Shown: positions 1 through 6,133, numbered from the stretch's first letter. The stretch: DNA of 7,318 bases from Candidatus Micrarchaeia archaeon (GCA_041650355.1 JBAZLI010000052.1:1-7318), one strand, 5' to 3'. Made by a program: numbers and translations. Notes: a model not told the origin generated them from the letters alone.

Positions 1-174
1 AACACGTACTACCGCGAGGAGGATGGGTTCAACCTGGCGGACGTCTCGCAGTACGGGAACGCCACCCCCGATTTCACCAGCGTATACGCGGTGAGGAGGG
101 ACGCGGTGGCGCTTGGCAACGGGCGGGTTTCCAATTACACTATAGCGAGGCTTGAAGTATGGCAAAAAAAATGA
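1..174 (+). CDS. C-terminal fragment of a probable surface or pilin-like protein (5' truncated)
   Basis: The reading frame is open from the first base of the window to a TGA at 172-174, giving 57 residues; the start lies upstream. The fragment is hydrophilic and has no membrane segment. It has two N-glycosylation sequons (residues 20-22, NAT, and 45-47, NYT) and ends in NYTIARLEVWQKK. A beta-rich tail of this kind with a terminal LxVW motif is common in archaeal pilin-like subunits, but I infer the class mainly from position: it is followed at once by a membrane-anchored sequon-rich protein and then by pilus ATPase and platform genes. Its end overlaps the next gene by 16 nt (159-174), so the two are probably co-transcribed and translationally coupled. 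It has no strong family signature of its own, and any exported archaeal surface protein remains possible. Confidence 0.6.
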   Translation, partial: NTYYREEDGFNLADVSQYGNATPDFTSVYAVRRDAVALGNGRVSNYTIARLEVWQKK

Positions 175-971
175 GGGGGATGTTTTCCACGCTTGCAGTG
201 CTCCTGTTCTGCATGGGCATACTCGCGTTCGTAATACCGCTGGCCAGCCAGGGGATCAGAAGCAGCCACGCCGTTTCATCGATGATAGGAAGCGACACGG
301 GCATGGCCAGGTATGCCGCCATCGGGGACCAGCTGAGGAAAATCGGCGCTACTGCGTACAACATAACCGTTTCCAACAACACCGTGGAACTGCGTGAAAG
401 CTTTCCGGTCAGGAGCATATCCCAAGAGCTCGAGGCTTTCCGGGCGTTCGAGCAGAATTACTCGGATGTTAACGTAAGCATGGAGACCGGGAACCTGGCT
501 AACGGGACTTTCCTCATAATTCCGTCCAACGTGACCATCTCGCACGCCCAGGATAGGGCCTATATCGTCCCTTCGGGCGCCGGGAGCGGGGAACAGGTCG
601 CTGGTTATGTGATATTGCTCAACTTCCCTGCCGCGGCGGTGGACTCCGCGGGATGGGAAACCATTTCCCGGGACAACGGAAGCGGGGGGCTGCCGGTGCG
701 CGTGCATGTACAGGACGCGACTTATTCAACGTATCTGGATTTTTACGAAAGCGTCAGCCGGACAGGGACCAGCAGGATGAATATCACAAAGGACGGGGCG
801 CTCGTTGGGTATGTTGTTTTCTCCGGCCCGAGCGCGGTCGAGATTTATTCGAAGGAAAAAATGGATTTAAAAGCTTTGGCGGAATTTAGGAATGAGGTGC
901 GCGTGGAGACCGGCGATTTGCTGAGCGTGCGCGCGGCCGCGAACAAAACAGCCAGGTTGAGGGTGGCTTGA
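159..971 (+). CDS. membrane-anchored, sequon-rich pilin-like or surface protein
   Basis: This is a 270-residue protein with a short basic N-terminus (MAKKMRG), one hydrophobic segment at about residues 9-30, and a long hydrophilic domain predicted to lie outside the cell. The layout is that of a minor pilin, pseudopilin or signal-anchored surface protein. A prepilin-peptidase site could be imagined after R6-G7, but F9 at the second mature position does not fit the usual archaeal class III pattern, so cleavage is uncertain. The outer domain has nine N-x-S/T sequons (N68, N73, N100, N105, N115, N124, N173, N208, N262), which suggests heavy N-glycosylation. The ATG at 159 has a GAGG about 8 nt upstream; Met5 and Met8 are alternative starts. 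The gene overlaps the preceding one by 16 nt and leads into the CBS gene after 24 nt. I do not recognise a named family. A structural or accessory subunit of the pilus encoded downstream is the best inference. Confidence 0.7.
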   Translation: MAKKMRGMFSTLAVLLFCMGILAFVIPLASQGIRSSHAVSSMIGSDTGMARYAAIGDQLRKIGATAYNITVSNNTVELRESFPVRSISQELEAFRAFEQNYSDVNVSMETGNLANGTFLIIPSNVTISHAQDRAYIVPSGAGSGEQVAGYVILLNFPAAAVDSAGWETISRDNGSGGLPVRVHVQDATYSTYLDFYESVSRTGTSRMNITKDGALVGYVVFSGPSAVEIYSKEKMDLKALAEFRNEVRVETGDLLSVRAAANKTARLRVA

Positions 972-995
972 AGGCCCAGGGAAACGGATGGTGGC

Positions 996-1664
996 ATGAA
1001 AGTCTCGGAAATCATGAAGACAAGATTCCTCTATTTCGACGGAGACGAGAGCCTGCTCGGGGCGGCAAGGAAGCTTTTCGCGAAGAACAGGCGGGACGTG
1101 CCTGTCCTTTACCAGGGCAAATTTATCGGGATGCTCACCACTTCGGACATCGCGGAAGCGATGGTCAGGGGCGGCATAACTGAAAACTCAAGGCAGGAGC
1201 TGATAGCCAAGCTCGGGGGCGAGCCCATACGGAAGCACATCAAAAGGGCGCTGCTCGGACCCAGCGGGCTGGACCCTGAAAAGGAAATTAACGAGGTTTT
1301 CATCTTCCTTGCGAAGAGCGATGTCGAATGCATACCGGCCATAGACAGGAGGAGGCGCCTGATGGGGGTGGTTTTCGCCTCTGACGCAAGGAAAATAATG
1401 TTCAGGATACTTTCGCAGGGCTCTCCGCAGGAAAACGCCCCGAAGAAGAGGAGCGCGCCCAGGCGGGGTGGCGTGGACACTGCGATAGACCAGATAGAGC
1501 AGTTCGTGCGCCAGAAGGGCACCGTGAGTTCGGAAGAGGTCGCCGTGCAGTTCAAGCTTCCGCTTTCAACAGTGGAGGATTATGCGGTTAGCCTGGAGAA
1601 GTACAGGCTGCTCAAGATAGAATACACGATGTTCGGAAAAATGACCCTGAAGAGGCCTGAGTGA
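996..1664 (+). CDS. CBS-pair protein with C-terminal winged-helix-like domain
   Basis: This 222-residue soluble protein begins with the typical CBS opening MKVSEIM. CBS1 spans about residues 1-57 and ends in GMLTTSD (45-51); CBS2 spans about 77-137 and ends in GVVFASD (124-130). The Ser/Thr-Asp endings resemble the ribose-binding corner of CBS pairs that bind adenosine nucleotides. A basic, flexible linker (about 140-158, with KKRSAPRR) leads to a helical region (160-205) and a short beta hairpin (206-219), in the order of a winged helix: Asp-rich first helix, a VSSEEVA turn, then LPLSTVEDYAVSLEKYRLL as recognition-like helices. The ATG at 996 follows GGTGGC. The gene ends 4 nt before the pilus ATPase gene, so it is almost surely in the same operon. 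Likely role (inference): a nucleotide-sensing regulator, acting on transcription or by contact with the motor. DNA binding is not shown. Confidence 0.85.
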   Translation: MKVSEIMKTRFLYFDGDESLLGAARKLFAKNRRDVPVLYQGKFIGMLTTSDIAEAMVRGGITENSRQELIAKLGGEPIRKHIKRALLGPSGLDPEKEINEVFIFLAKSDVECIPAIDRRRRLMGVVFASDARKIMFRILSQGSPQENAPKKRSAPRRGGVDTAIDQIEQFVRQKGTVSSEEVAVQFKLPLSTVEDYAVSLEKYRLLKIEYTMFGKMTLKRPE

Positions 1665-1665
1665 T
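1659..1665 (+). promoter_or_regulatory. Shine-Dalgarno site of the pilus ATPase gene
   Basis: GAGTGAT overlaps the stop codon of the CBS gene. Its GTGAT part matches the archaeal anti-SD complement GGAGGTGATC and sits 3 nt before the ATG at 1669. The site supports that ATG and translational coupling of the two genes. Confidence 0.5.
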
Positions 1666-1668
1666 TGC

Positions 1669-3144
1669 ATGCCTTTACTCAACAGCTACAAGGTGAATGC
1701 GGACGGCGTGGAGGCAGAGGTTACTATAGAGAAGCAGCCGGGCAAGGCTTACATATACAGCATAGCCATACCGCATCCGGAGCCCGCGACCAGCGCATAC
1801 CTCCACACCATAAAATCCGAGCTGCTCAGGCAGGTGAGGCTCACCACGCAGGAAGTGCTGGACATAAAGCTCATGGCCGAGCTCAAGGAGAAATTTTACA
1901 ACATGGCAGTGAAGCTGGTGAAGGACAGCATACCGAATCTCACGGATCAGAAGACGGCCGAGCTTTCCGGGATGATAGTGCAGGAGCTGCTCGGCCTCGG
2001 AAGCATAGAGTTCCTGCTGAAGGACGACGATTTGGAAGAAATCTGCGTTAACAGCGCCAGGGAGCCCATCTGGGTGTACCACAAGAAGTACGGATGGTGC
2101 AAAAGCAACCTCAGGATGGAGAGCGAGTCCAGGATATGGGATTACGCAAGCCTCATCGGAAGGAGGGTAGGGCGGCAGATAACCGCCCAGGACCCGCTCC
2201 TGGACGCATACCTTCCCACGGGCGACAGGGTGAACGCGACGCTCAGCCCGGTTTCGGTGTTTGGGAACACGATAACAATCAGGAAGTTCGCGAGGAAGCC
2301 GTGGACGATAACCGACCTAATACTCTCAAAAACTATAAACGAGGAGGTCGCGGCATTCATATGGCTGGCCATGCAGTACGAGCTCAACATACTGGTGGCA
2401 GGGGGCACCGGAGCCGGGAAAACTTCCATGCTGAACGTCCTTTGCTCATTCCTGCCCCAGAACCAGCGCGTGGTTTCCATAGAGCAGACGAGGGAAATAA
2501 CGCTCCCATCATATCTCCAGTGGGTGCCCATGGTGGTGAGGCAGGGCGGCAGGGACGCCAAGGGCGATGTTACGATGCTGGACCTCATGGTGAACTCGCT
2601 GAGAATGAGGCCGGACAGGATAATAGTCGGCGAAATAAGGCGCTCCGAGGAGGCCGAAGTGCTCTTCGAAGCCATGCACACCGGGCACTCGGTTTACGCG
2701 ACAATGCATGCGGAAACCGTTTTCGAGACTTTCAAGAGGCTGGTGAGCCCGCCCATAGAACTGCCGGAGGTGGTGCTCGAATCGCTTCACTTCGTGCTTT
2801 CGATGTACAGGGACAGGAGGAGCGGGATACGGAGGGTTTTCGAGATAGGGGAGCTTATACCTTCCGAGAAGGGCGGGAGTGTTACCGCTAACCTGGTCTA
2901 CCGCTGGCGCTCTTCCAAGGACATAATAGAGTCAGAGAACCCGAGCGTGAGGCTGCTTGAGGTGCTCAGGACGTACACCAGGATGGACGACGAAGAGATA
3001 AAACAGGGCATAGCCGAGCGCGCGAAAGTGCTCCACTACCTCGCGGTGAAGAAGATAAACACCGTTGACGAGGTCGGGAAAATGGTCCTGCAGTATTATG
3101 AGAACCCGGATTCGGTCATGAAGATGGTGAAAAAAACAGGCTAA
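1669..3144 (+). CDS. type II/IV secretion ATPase (VirB11/TadA/FlaI class), pilus motor
   Basis: This 491-residue cytoplasmic hexameric ATPase of the archaeal pilus/archaellum class should power subunit assembly at the membrane platform encoded just downstream. The N-terminal domain (1-210) contains the family's LGLGSIEFLLKDDDLEEICVN stretch (108-128), followed by a Gly-Trp region near 142. The core has Walker A GGTGAGKT (245-252), an Asp-box position reading IEQTRE (271-276), an atypical Walker B MRPDRIIVGEIR (313-324), and a His box MHTGHSVYATMHAET (336-350). The length is close to the archaeal norm of about 500 residues. The C-terminal 100 residues are helical and end with a Lys-rich tail. 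One oddity is Gln273 where the family usually has Asp (IEDT), while Glu272 is kept. The gene starts 4 nt after the CBS gene and ends 14 nt before the first TadC gene. Whether the machine is a pilus, an archaellum or another filament cannot be told here; no archaellum-specific fla/arl genes are visible. Confidence 0.95.
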   Translation: MPLLNSYKVNADGVEAEVTIEKQPGKAYIYSIAIPHPEPATSAYLHTIKSELLRQVRLTTQEVLDIKLMAELKEKFYNMAVKLVKDSIPNLTDQKTAELSGMIVQELLGLGSIEFLLKDDDLEEICVNSAREPIWVYHKKYGWCKSNLRMESESRIWDYASLIGRRVGRQITAQDPLLDAYLPTGDRVNATLSPVSVFGNTITIRKFARKPWTITDLILSKTINEEVAAFIWLAMQYELNILVAGGTGAGKTSMLNVLCSFLPQNQRVVSIEQTREITLPSYLQWVPMVVRQGGRDAKGDVTMLDLMVNSLRMRPDRIIVGEIRRSEEAEVLFEAMHTGHSVYATMHAETVFETFKRLVSPPIELPEVVLESLHFVLSMYRDRRSGIRRVFEIGELIPSEKGGSVTANLVYRWRSSKDIIESENPSVRLLEVLRTYTRMDDEEIKQGIAERAKVLHYLAVKKINTVDEVGKMVLQYYENPDSVMKMVKKTG

Positions 3145-3150
3145 GGAGTG
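3145..3150 (+). promoter_or_regulatory. Shine-Dalgarno site of the first TadC-like gene
   Basis: GGAGTG begins directly after the TAA stop of the ATPase gene and ends 8 nt before the ATG at 3159. It fixes that start. Confidence 0.5.
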
Positions 3151-3158
3151 TTTGGAAC

Positions 3159-4031
3159 ATGATACCCCTGCTGCTGCTCCCTGAAAAGCCCGCGAGAAAG
3201 CTGGCGCACTACCTCATGGGGCTGGCTGCGCGAATCCAGCCGGTTCTGGGCTACCTGGAGGCAGTGCTGTACAGGATTGACTCCAAGTACACATTAACCG
3301 AGTACATAGGGCTGAACCTGCTCAATTTCATGATTTACCTGGTTTTCGGCGCTGCTCTCGCTTACGCGGTGCTTTTCAGGATGAACAACCCGAACGCGTT
3401 CGTGTTCGCGCTGGCTGCCGGGCTGTCAGTGGGGCTCGTGGTGTTCGGGCTTGGAATAGTTTATCCGAACTGGCTCGCGAGAAAGAAAATAATCCAGATT
3501 GACAGGAACCTGCTCTTCGCGGCAAGGCATCTCAGGATACAGACAACCGCGAACGTCCCGCTTTTTGAGTCCTTCGTCTCGGCTTCCCACGGCTACGGCG
3601 CGGTTTCCGACGAGTTCGCGTACATAGTCAGGAGCGTCCAGGCCGGCGCCAACCTTGCCTATGCGCTGGAGGACTCGGCGGCAAAAAACCCCTCATACTA
3701 TTACAGCCGCATACTATGGCAGATTTCCAACGCGGTGAAGGCAGGGACCGATGTGGGGCCCGTGCTTTCCGACATAGTGGACTTCCTGGCTGAGGAGCAG
3801 AGGATAGAGATGAGGAACTACGGCGCCCAGCTCAACACGCTGGCGATAATGTACCTCATGATGTGCATAATCGCGCCCACAATAGGGTTGATATTCATCA
3901 TGGTGATATCCTCGTTCGTGGACCTGCCGATAACCGACCAGGTCTTCTATTTCATAATAGGGGGGCTGGTGTTCGTGCAATACATGTTCGTGGGCCTGAT
4001 AGAGAGCAGGCGCCCGGTGGTCGCGATTTGA
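3159..4031 (+). CDS. TadC/FlaJ-like pilus platform protein, first copy
   Basis: This 290-residue integral membrane protein belongs to the GspF/TadC/FlaJ (T2SSF) family, the platform on which the secretion ATPase acts. Hydrophobic segments lie at about residues 51-74, 79-103, 224-252 and 262-281. Between the second and third is the cytoplasmic T2SSF domain (about 112-222). It has the typical opening DRNLLFAARHLRIQTTANVP (115-134) and the Gly-containing turn KAGTDVGPVL (194-203), followed by a charged helix (AEEQRIEMR, 211-219). The protein starts with a hydrophobic MIPLLLLP and an amphipathic helix before the first true membrane segment. The gene follows the ATPase after 14 nt with a good SD, and a second platform gene starts 12 nt after its stop. 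This pairing resembles the TadB-TadC pairs of bacterial Tad systems. The family call is firm; which filament it builds is not. Confidence 0.9.
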   Translation: MIPLLLLPEKPARKLAHYLMGLAARIQPVLGYLEAVLYRIDSKYTLTEYIGLNLLNFMIYLVFGAALAYAVLFRMNNPNAFVFALAAGLSVGLVVFGLGIVYPNWLARKKIIQIDRNLLFAARHLRIQTTANVPLFESFVSASHGYGAVSDEFAYIVRSVQAGANLAYALEDSAAKNPSYYYSRILWQISNAVKAGTDVGPVLSDIVDFLAEEQRIEMRNYGAQLNTLAIMYLMMCIIAPTIGLIFIMVISSFVDLPITDQVFYFIIGGLVFVQYMFVGLIESRRPVVAI

Positions 4032-4034
4032 TTC

Positions 4035-4038
4035 GGTG
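4035..4038 (+). promoter_or_regulatory. Shine-Dalgarno core GGTG that decides the start of the second TadC-like gene
   Basis: GGTG lies exactly 5 nt before the ATG at 4044. The same core and spacing occur before the znuB-like gene and the small zinc-ribbon gene. This favours ATG 4044 over the in-frame GTG at 4038, which would overlap the SD itself. Confidence 0.5.
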
Positions 4039-4043
4039 TGCGC

Positions 4044-5000
4044 ATGGCGGTTGACTGGTACGTGAATCTCTGGGCGGAACTGCTCCGCTACAATGACATC
4101 GGGTACGATGCGCGAAAGTTCTCCATCAACCTCTTTTTCGGGTCGCTGGATTTCGGGATGATTGCCCTCATACTCCTGCGGCTGGGCGCGTTCCAGGTTC
4201 TCGGAGGCGCCCTGGCCGTTTCGGCACTGGTGCACGTAGCCGTGTACACGTACCTCCTGCTCGGCGCGAATTCGAGGGGCGGAAAAGTCGAGGAAGTGCT
4301 CCCTGACTTCCTTTCGCTGGTGGCGAGCAACATACGCTCCGGGCTCACGCCGGACAAAGCGATAATAATGTCTGCGAGGCCGGAATTCGGGCCTCTCGCG
4401 AGCGCGGTGGCGAACGCCGGGAAGAACAGCATAACCGGCATGCCGCTCGACCAGGTAATGATGAGCATGAACGAGCGCATAAAGTCCGAAGTCCTGAGCA
4501 AAACCATATGGCTGGTAGTGGAGGGCCTGCACTCCGGAGGCGACATGTCCGAGCTGCTCGAGAAAACCGCGTTCGACTTGAGGAAGTTCAGGTCTGTGAA
4601 GAGGGAGGTCAATTCCATAGTGCTCAATTACGTCCTGTTCATCATGACCGCGGTCACGTTCGGGGCCCCGCTGCTCTACGGGATATCCGGCTTCCTCATC
4701 GAGATAATGATGGCAATCAAGAGCAGGACCGGAAGCGGGGGGGACGCGTTCGCGGCGATGAGCCAGGTCAACATATTCAAGGGAAAAATGGCATTCACTT
4801 CAGAAGGGCTCACGCTTTTCTCTGCGGTCGCCATAGGCGTTACTGTGCTCTTCGGATGCATGGCTGTCGGGGTTATGTCCACCGGAAGAAGGGAAGACGG
4901 CTTAAAATACTTTCCGTTCCTGCTCGTGATAGCAATCGGGTTGATGCTAGGCATGAAGATGGCGCTGATGGCCTTGCTCGGGCCGATGATTTCCGGATGA
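4044..5000 (+). CDS. TadC/FlaJ-like pilus platform protein, second copy
   Basis: This is a 318-residue membrane protein from the ATG at 4044 (320 from the in-frame GTG at 4038). It is a second T2SSF-type platform protein. Counting from ATG 4044, hydrophobic segments lie at about residues 35-49, 54-74, 192-222, 255-278 and 289-312. The cytoplasmic domain (about 78-190) begins KVEEVLPDFLSLVASNIRSG, a typical TadC opening, and contains GLHSGGDMSELLEKTA (161-176), the conserved Gly-Gly turn followed by a helix. Compared with the first copy it has an extra C-terminal membrane segment and a Gly/Ser-rich loop (about 226-252) between the third and fourth segments. The two platform genes are diverged in sequence, so this is an old pair and not a recent duplication. 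It is the last gene of the plus-strand operon; the next gene is convergent. Its partner should be the ATPase at 1669-3144. Confidence 0.88.
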   Translation: MAVDWYVNLWAELLRYNDIGYDARKFSINLFFGSLDFGMIALILLRLGAFQVLGGALAVSALVHVAVYTYLLLGANSRGGKVEEVLPDFLSLVASNIRSGLTPDKAIIMSARPEFGPLASAVANAGKNSITGMPLDQVMMSMNERIKSEVLSKTIWLVVEGLHSGGDMSELLEKTAFDLRKFRSVKREVNSIVLNYVLFIMTAVTFGAPLLYGISGFLIEIMMAIKSRTGSGGDAFAAMSQVNIFKGKMAFTSEGLTLFSAVAIGVTVLFGCMAVGVMSTGRREDGLKYFPFLLVIAIGLMLGMKMALMALLGPMISG

Positions 5001-5036
5001 GGGGCGCGAAATCCACTGCGGCCCGGCAAATCTCCA

Positions 5037-5050
5037 CGGCCTGAAGGCCG
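5037..5050. terminator. short inverted repeat between convergent genes, possible terminator
   Basis: CGGCCTGAAGGCCG is a perfect 6-bp inverted repeat with a GA centre. It lies in the 63-nt gap between the end of the second TadC-like gene (5000) and the end of the small minus-strand gene (5064). Its position between convergent genes suggests a role in 3'-end formation for either strand. No T-tract follows it closely, and archaeal termination depends mainly on T-tracts, so the call is weak. Confidence 0.25.
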
Positions 5051-5063
5051 CGGATGCCCTGAA

Positions 5064-5216
5064 TCAGTTTCTTGCAGGATGAATGTAGCCCTTGGAATCC
5101 ACTTCATACCTGTGCTGGCGGTTTAGGGGGCACACGAGCACCCTGCTGTTCTCCTCGGTAACTAGCTGGGAGAACAGGCCTTTTTCGAAATTGCACTGCT
5201 GGCAGGAGTAAGCCAT
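5064..5216 (-). CDS. small zinc-ribbon-like protein (50 residues)
   Basis: On the minus strand an ATG at 5216-5214 opens a 50-residue frame that ends with TGA at 5066-5064. The protein begins MAYSCQQCNFEKGLFSQLV and has C5, C8, C29 and H35: a CxxC knuckle, then a C-P-x4-H half (VCPLNRQH), then the strand-like RYEVDSKGYI. This is the pattern of a very small CCCH zinc ribbon. A near-perfect archaeal SD (AGGTGAT, 5226-5220) stands 3 nt before the ATG, and a TATA-like box lies about 60 nt upstream, so the frame is very likely a real gene despite its length. It lies 103 nt downstream of the znuB-like gene on the same strand and converges with the pilus operon. I do not recognise the family. Its place beside a metal importer allows a role in zinc sensing or buffering, but that is inference; many archaea carry orphan zinc ribbons of this size. 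Confidence 0.75.
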   Translation of the reverse strand: MAYSCQQCNFEKGLFSQLVTEENSRVLVCPLNRQHRYEVDSKGYIHPARN

Positions 5217-5219
5217 CGT

Positions 5220-5226
5220 ATCACCT
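5220..5226 (-). promoter_or_regulatory. Shine-Dalgarno site AGGTGAT of the small zinc-ribbon gene
   Basis: Read on the minus strand, AGGTGAT matches seven consecutive bases of the archaeal SD consensus GGAGGTGATC. Its GGTG core is 5 nt before the ATG. It is the best SD in the window and the main support for the short gene. Confidence 0.7.
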
Positions 5227-5276
5227 GTATTATTTTTGCATATCGCGCCGCTGAAACGCTGCGGCTGGTCGCGGAA

Positions 5277-5287
5277 GCATTTATAGG
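5277..5287 (-). promoter_or_regulatory. TATA-like box upstream of the small zinc-ribbon gene
   Basis: The minus strand reads CCTATAAATGC here, in otherwise GC-rich DNA. With the usual archaeal spacing of about 25 nt, transcription would begin near 5257-5260 and leave a leader of about 40 nt before the ATG, which suits an SD-led gene. A short inverted repeat (GCCGC at 5247-5251 with GCGGC at 5261-5265) lies at the expected transcription start. The box suggests the small gene can be transcribed apart from the importer genes. Confidence 0.4.
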
Positions 5288-5291
5288 ATGG

Positions 5292-5306
5292 AAAGCAATA
5301 AAAAGC
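5292..5306 (-). terminator. T-rich tract after the znuB-like gene, probable transcription terminator
   Basis: About 14 nt after the stop of the znuB-like gene the minus strand reads CTTTTTATTGCTTTC, containing a T5 run (5304-5300) and a T3 run. Archaeal RNA polymerase commonly stops at such tracts without a hairpin. The tract lies just upstream of the TATA-like box of the next gene, as expected at a boundary between two transcription units. Some read-through is still possible. Confidence 0.4.
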
Positions 5307-5319
5307 TTGGCCCAGCGGC

Positions 5320-6123
5320 TCACCAAAATCCAGCTCTCTTCACCAGCAGAACGCAGAAAAACGCGGCTGTGAGCACGAGCACGACCGCGCCCCCCGCAGC
5401 TATGTCCAGGTAATAGGAAAGCGAGAGCCCGGCCAGCATCGAAACCACGCCCAGGGCCGAGGAAAGCATGATTCCGCTCTTGAACCCTTTTCCGAGGAGC
5501 AGCGCCGTGGACGCGGGTATCACCATGAATGATGAGACGAGGAGTATGCCCACCACGCGCAGGGACATCACGACAGCGACCGCGGCGAGCACTATGAGCA
5601 TGGAATTCAGGCGTTCTACGGGAATTCCGGCGGCCTTCGCGGATTCCTCGTCAAAGGTCATGTACATCAGCTCCTTGTAGAAGAGCGCGAGCGCGGCCAG
5701 CGTGAGCGCTCCCACTGCGGCTATTAGAAGCAAATCGTTCTGGCTCACCGCCAGTATGCTGCCGAAAAGGTAGGACATCAGGTCGGTCCCGAACCCGCGC
5801 GACATGCTCACGAGCACCACTCCGAGCGCGAGCCCGAAGGAGAAGAATATCGCGACCGCGGCGTCGCCGTAAACCTTCATCTGCTTCAGCTTCTGGATTC
5901 CGAGCGCCGAAGCCACTGCGAATGCGAGCGCTGACAGCAAAGGGTAGACGCCGAAGAACATCCCTGCGGCTATCCCTCCGAAGGATATGTGCGCGAGCCC
6001 GTCCCCGAGCATCGACATCCTCCTGAGCACTAGGAAAAAGCCTATCGCGGAGCATATCGCGGCTATAAGCACGCCTGCTATGAGGGCGCGCTGCATAAAA
6101 CCATATTGAAGCATTTCCAGCAT
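5320..6123 (-). CDS. znuB: metal ABC transporter permease, ZnuB-like (ABC-3 family)
   Basis: This 267-residue polytopic membrane protein of the ABC-3 family (ZnuB/TroC/MntB type) forms the channel of a divalent-metal importer. It has about eight hydrophobic segments, starting at residues 12-33. Family marks visible are GDGLAHISFGGIA (40-52), the cytoplasmic coupling region FYKELMYMTFDEESAKAAGI (148-167) with the expected Asp-Glu-x-x-Ala-x-x-x-Gly pattern, and VGILLVSSFMVIPASTALLL (191-210), the conserved segment near the channel. The length is normal for the family. The start is an ATG at 6123-6121 with AGGTG (6133-6129) 5 nt upstream; this SD overlaps the TAG stop of the znuC-like gene, so translation is probably coupled. 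It is third in the order A-C-B. Zinc is the most likely substrate, but ABC-3 permeases also carry manganese or iron and sequence alone does not settle this. Confidence 0.92.
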   Translation of the reverse strand: MLEMLQYGFMQRALIAGVLIAAICSAIGFFLVLRRMSMLGDGLAHISFGGIAAGMFFGVYPLLSALAFAVASALGIQKLKQMKVYGDAAVAIFFSFGLALGVVLVSMSRGFGTDLMSYLFGSILAVSQNDLLLIAAVGALTLAALALFYKELMYMTFDEESAKAAGIPVERLNSMLIVLAAVAVVMSLRVVGILLVSSFMVIPASTALLLGKGFKSGIMLSSALGVVSMLAGLSLSYYLDIAAGGAVVLVLTAAFFCVLLVKRAGFW

Positions 6124-6128
6124 CAGAG

Positions 6129-6133
6129 CACCT
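6129..6133 (-). promoter_or_regulatory. Shine-Dalgarno AGGTG of the znuB-like gene, overlapping the znuC stop
   Basis: On the minus strand the TAG stop of the znuC-like gene runs into AGGTG, which is 5 nt before the ATG at 6123. The arrangement fixes the permease start and suggests ribosomes finishing the ATPase re-initiate on the permease. Confidence 0.5.

Noticed and set aside
276..707. Minus-strand frame opposite the sequon-rich surface protein
   Set aside because: It shows no motif and no start signal, and lies wholly opposite a gene with clear topology and sequons.
2094..2891. Long plus-strand frame inside the pilus ATPase gene
   Set aside because: It lies within the ATPase frame shifted by one position, with low-complexity Arg/Gly/His-rich translation, while the ATPase frame carries all the motifs.
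4038..4040. GTG at 4038 as the start of the second TadC-like gene
   Set aside because: It would place the start inside the GGTG ribosome site; the ATG two codons later has ideal spacing.
3714..4532. Long minus-strand open frame (272 codons) opposite the two TadC-like genes
   Set aside because: It is antisense to two clear membrane-protein genes, its translation is rich in His, Arg, Tyr and Glu with no fold-like pattern, and it spans a gene boundary. It is a by-product of GC-rich codon use.
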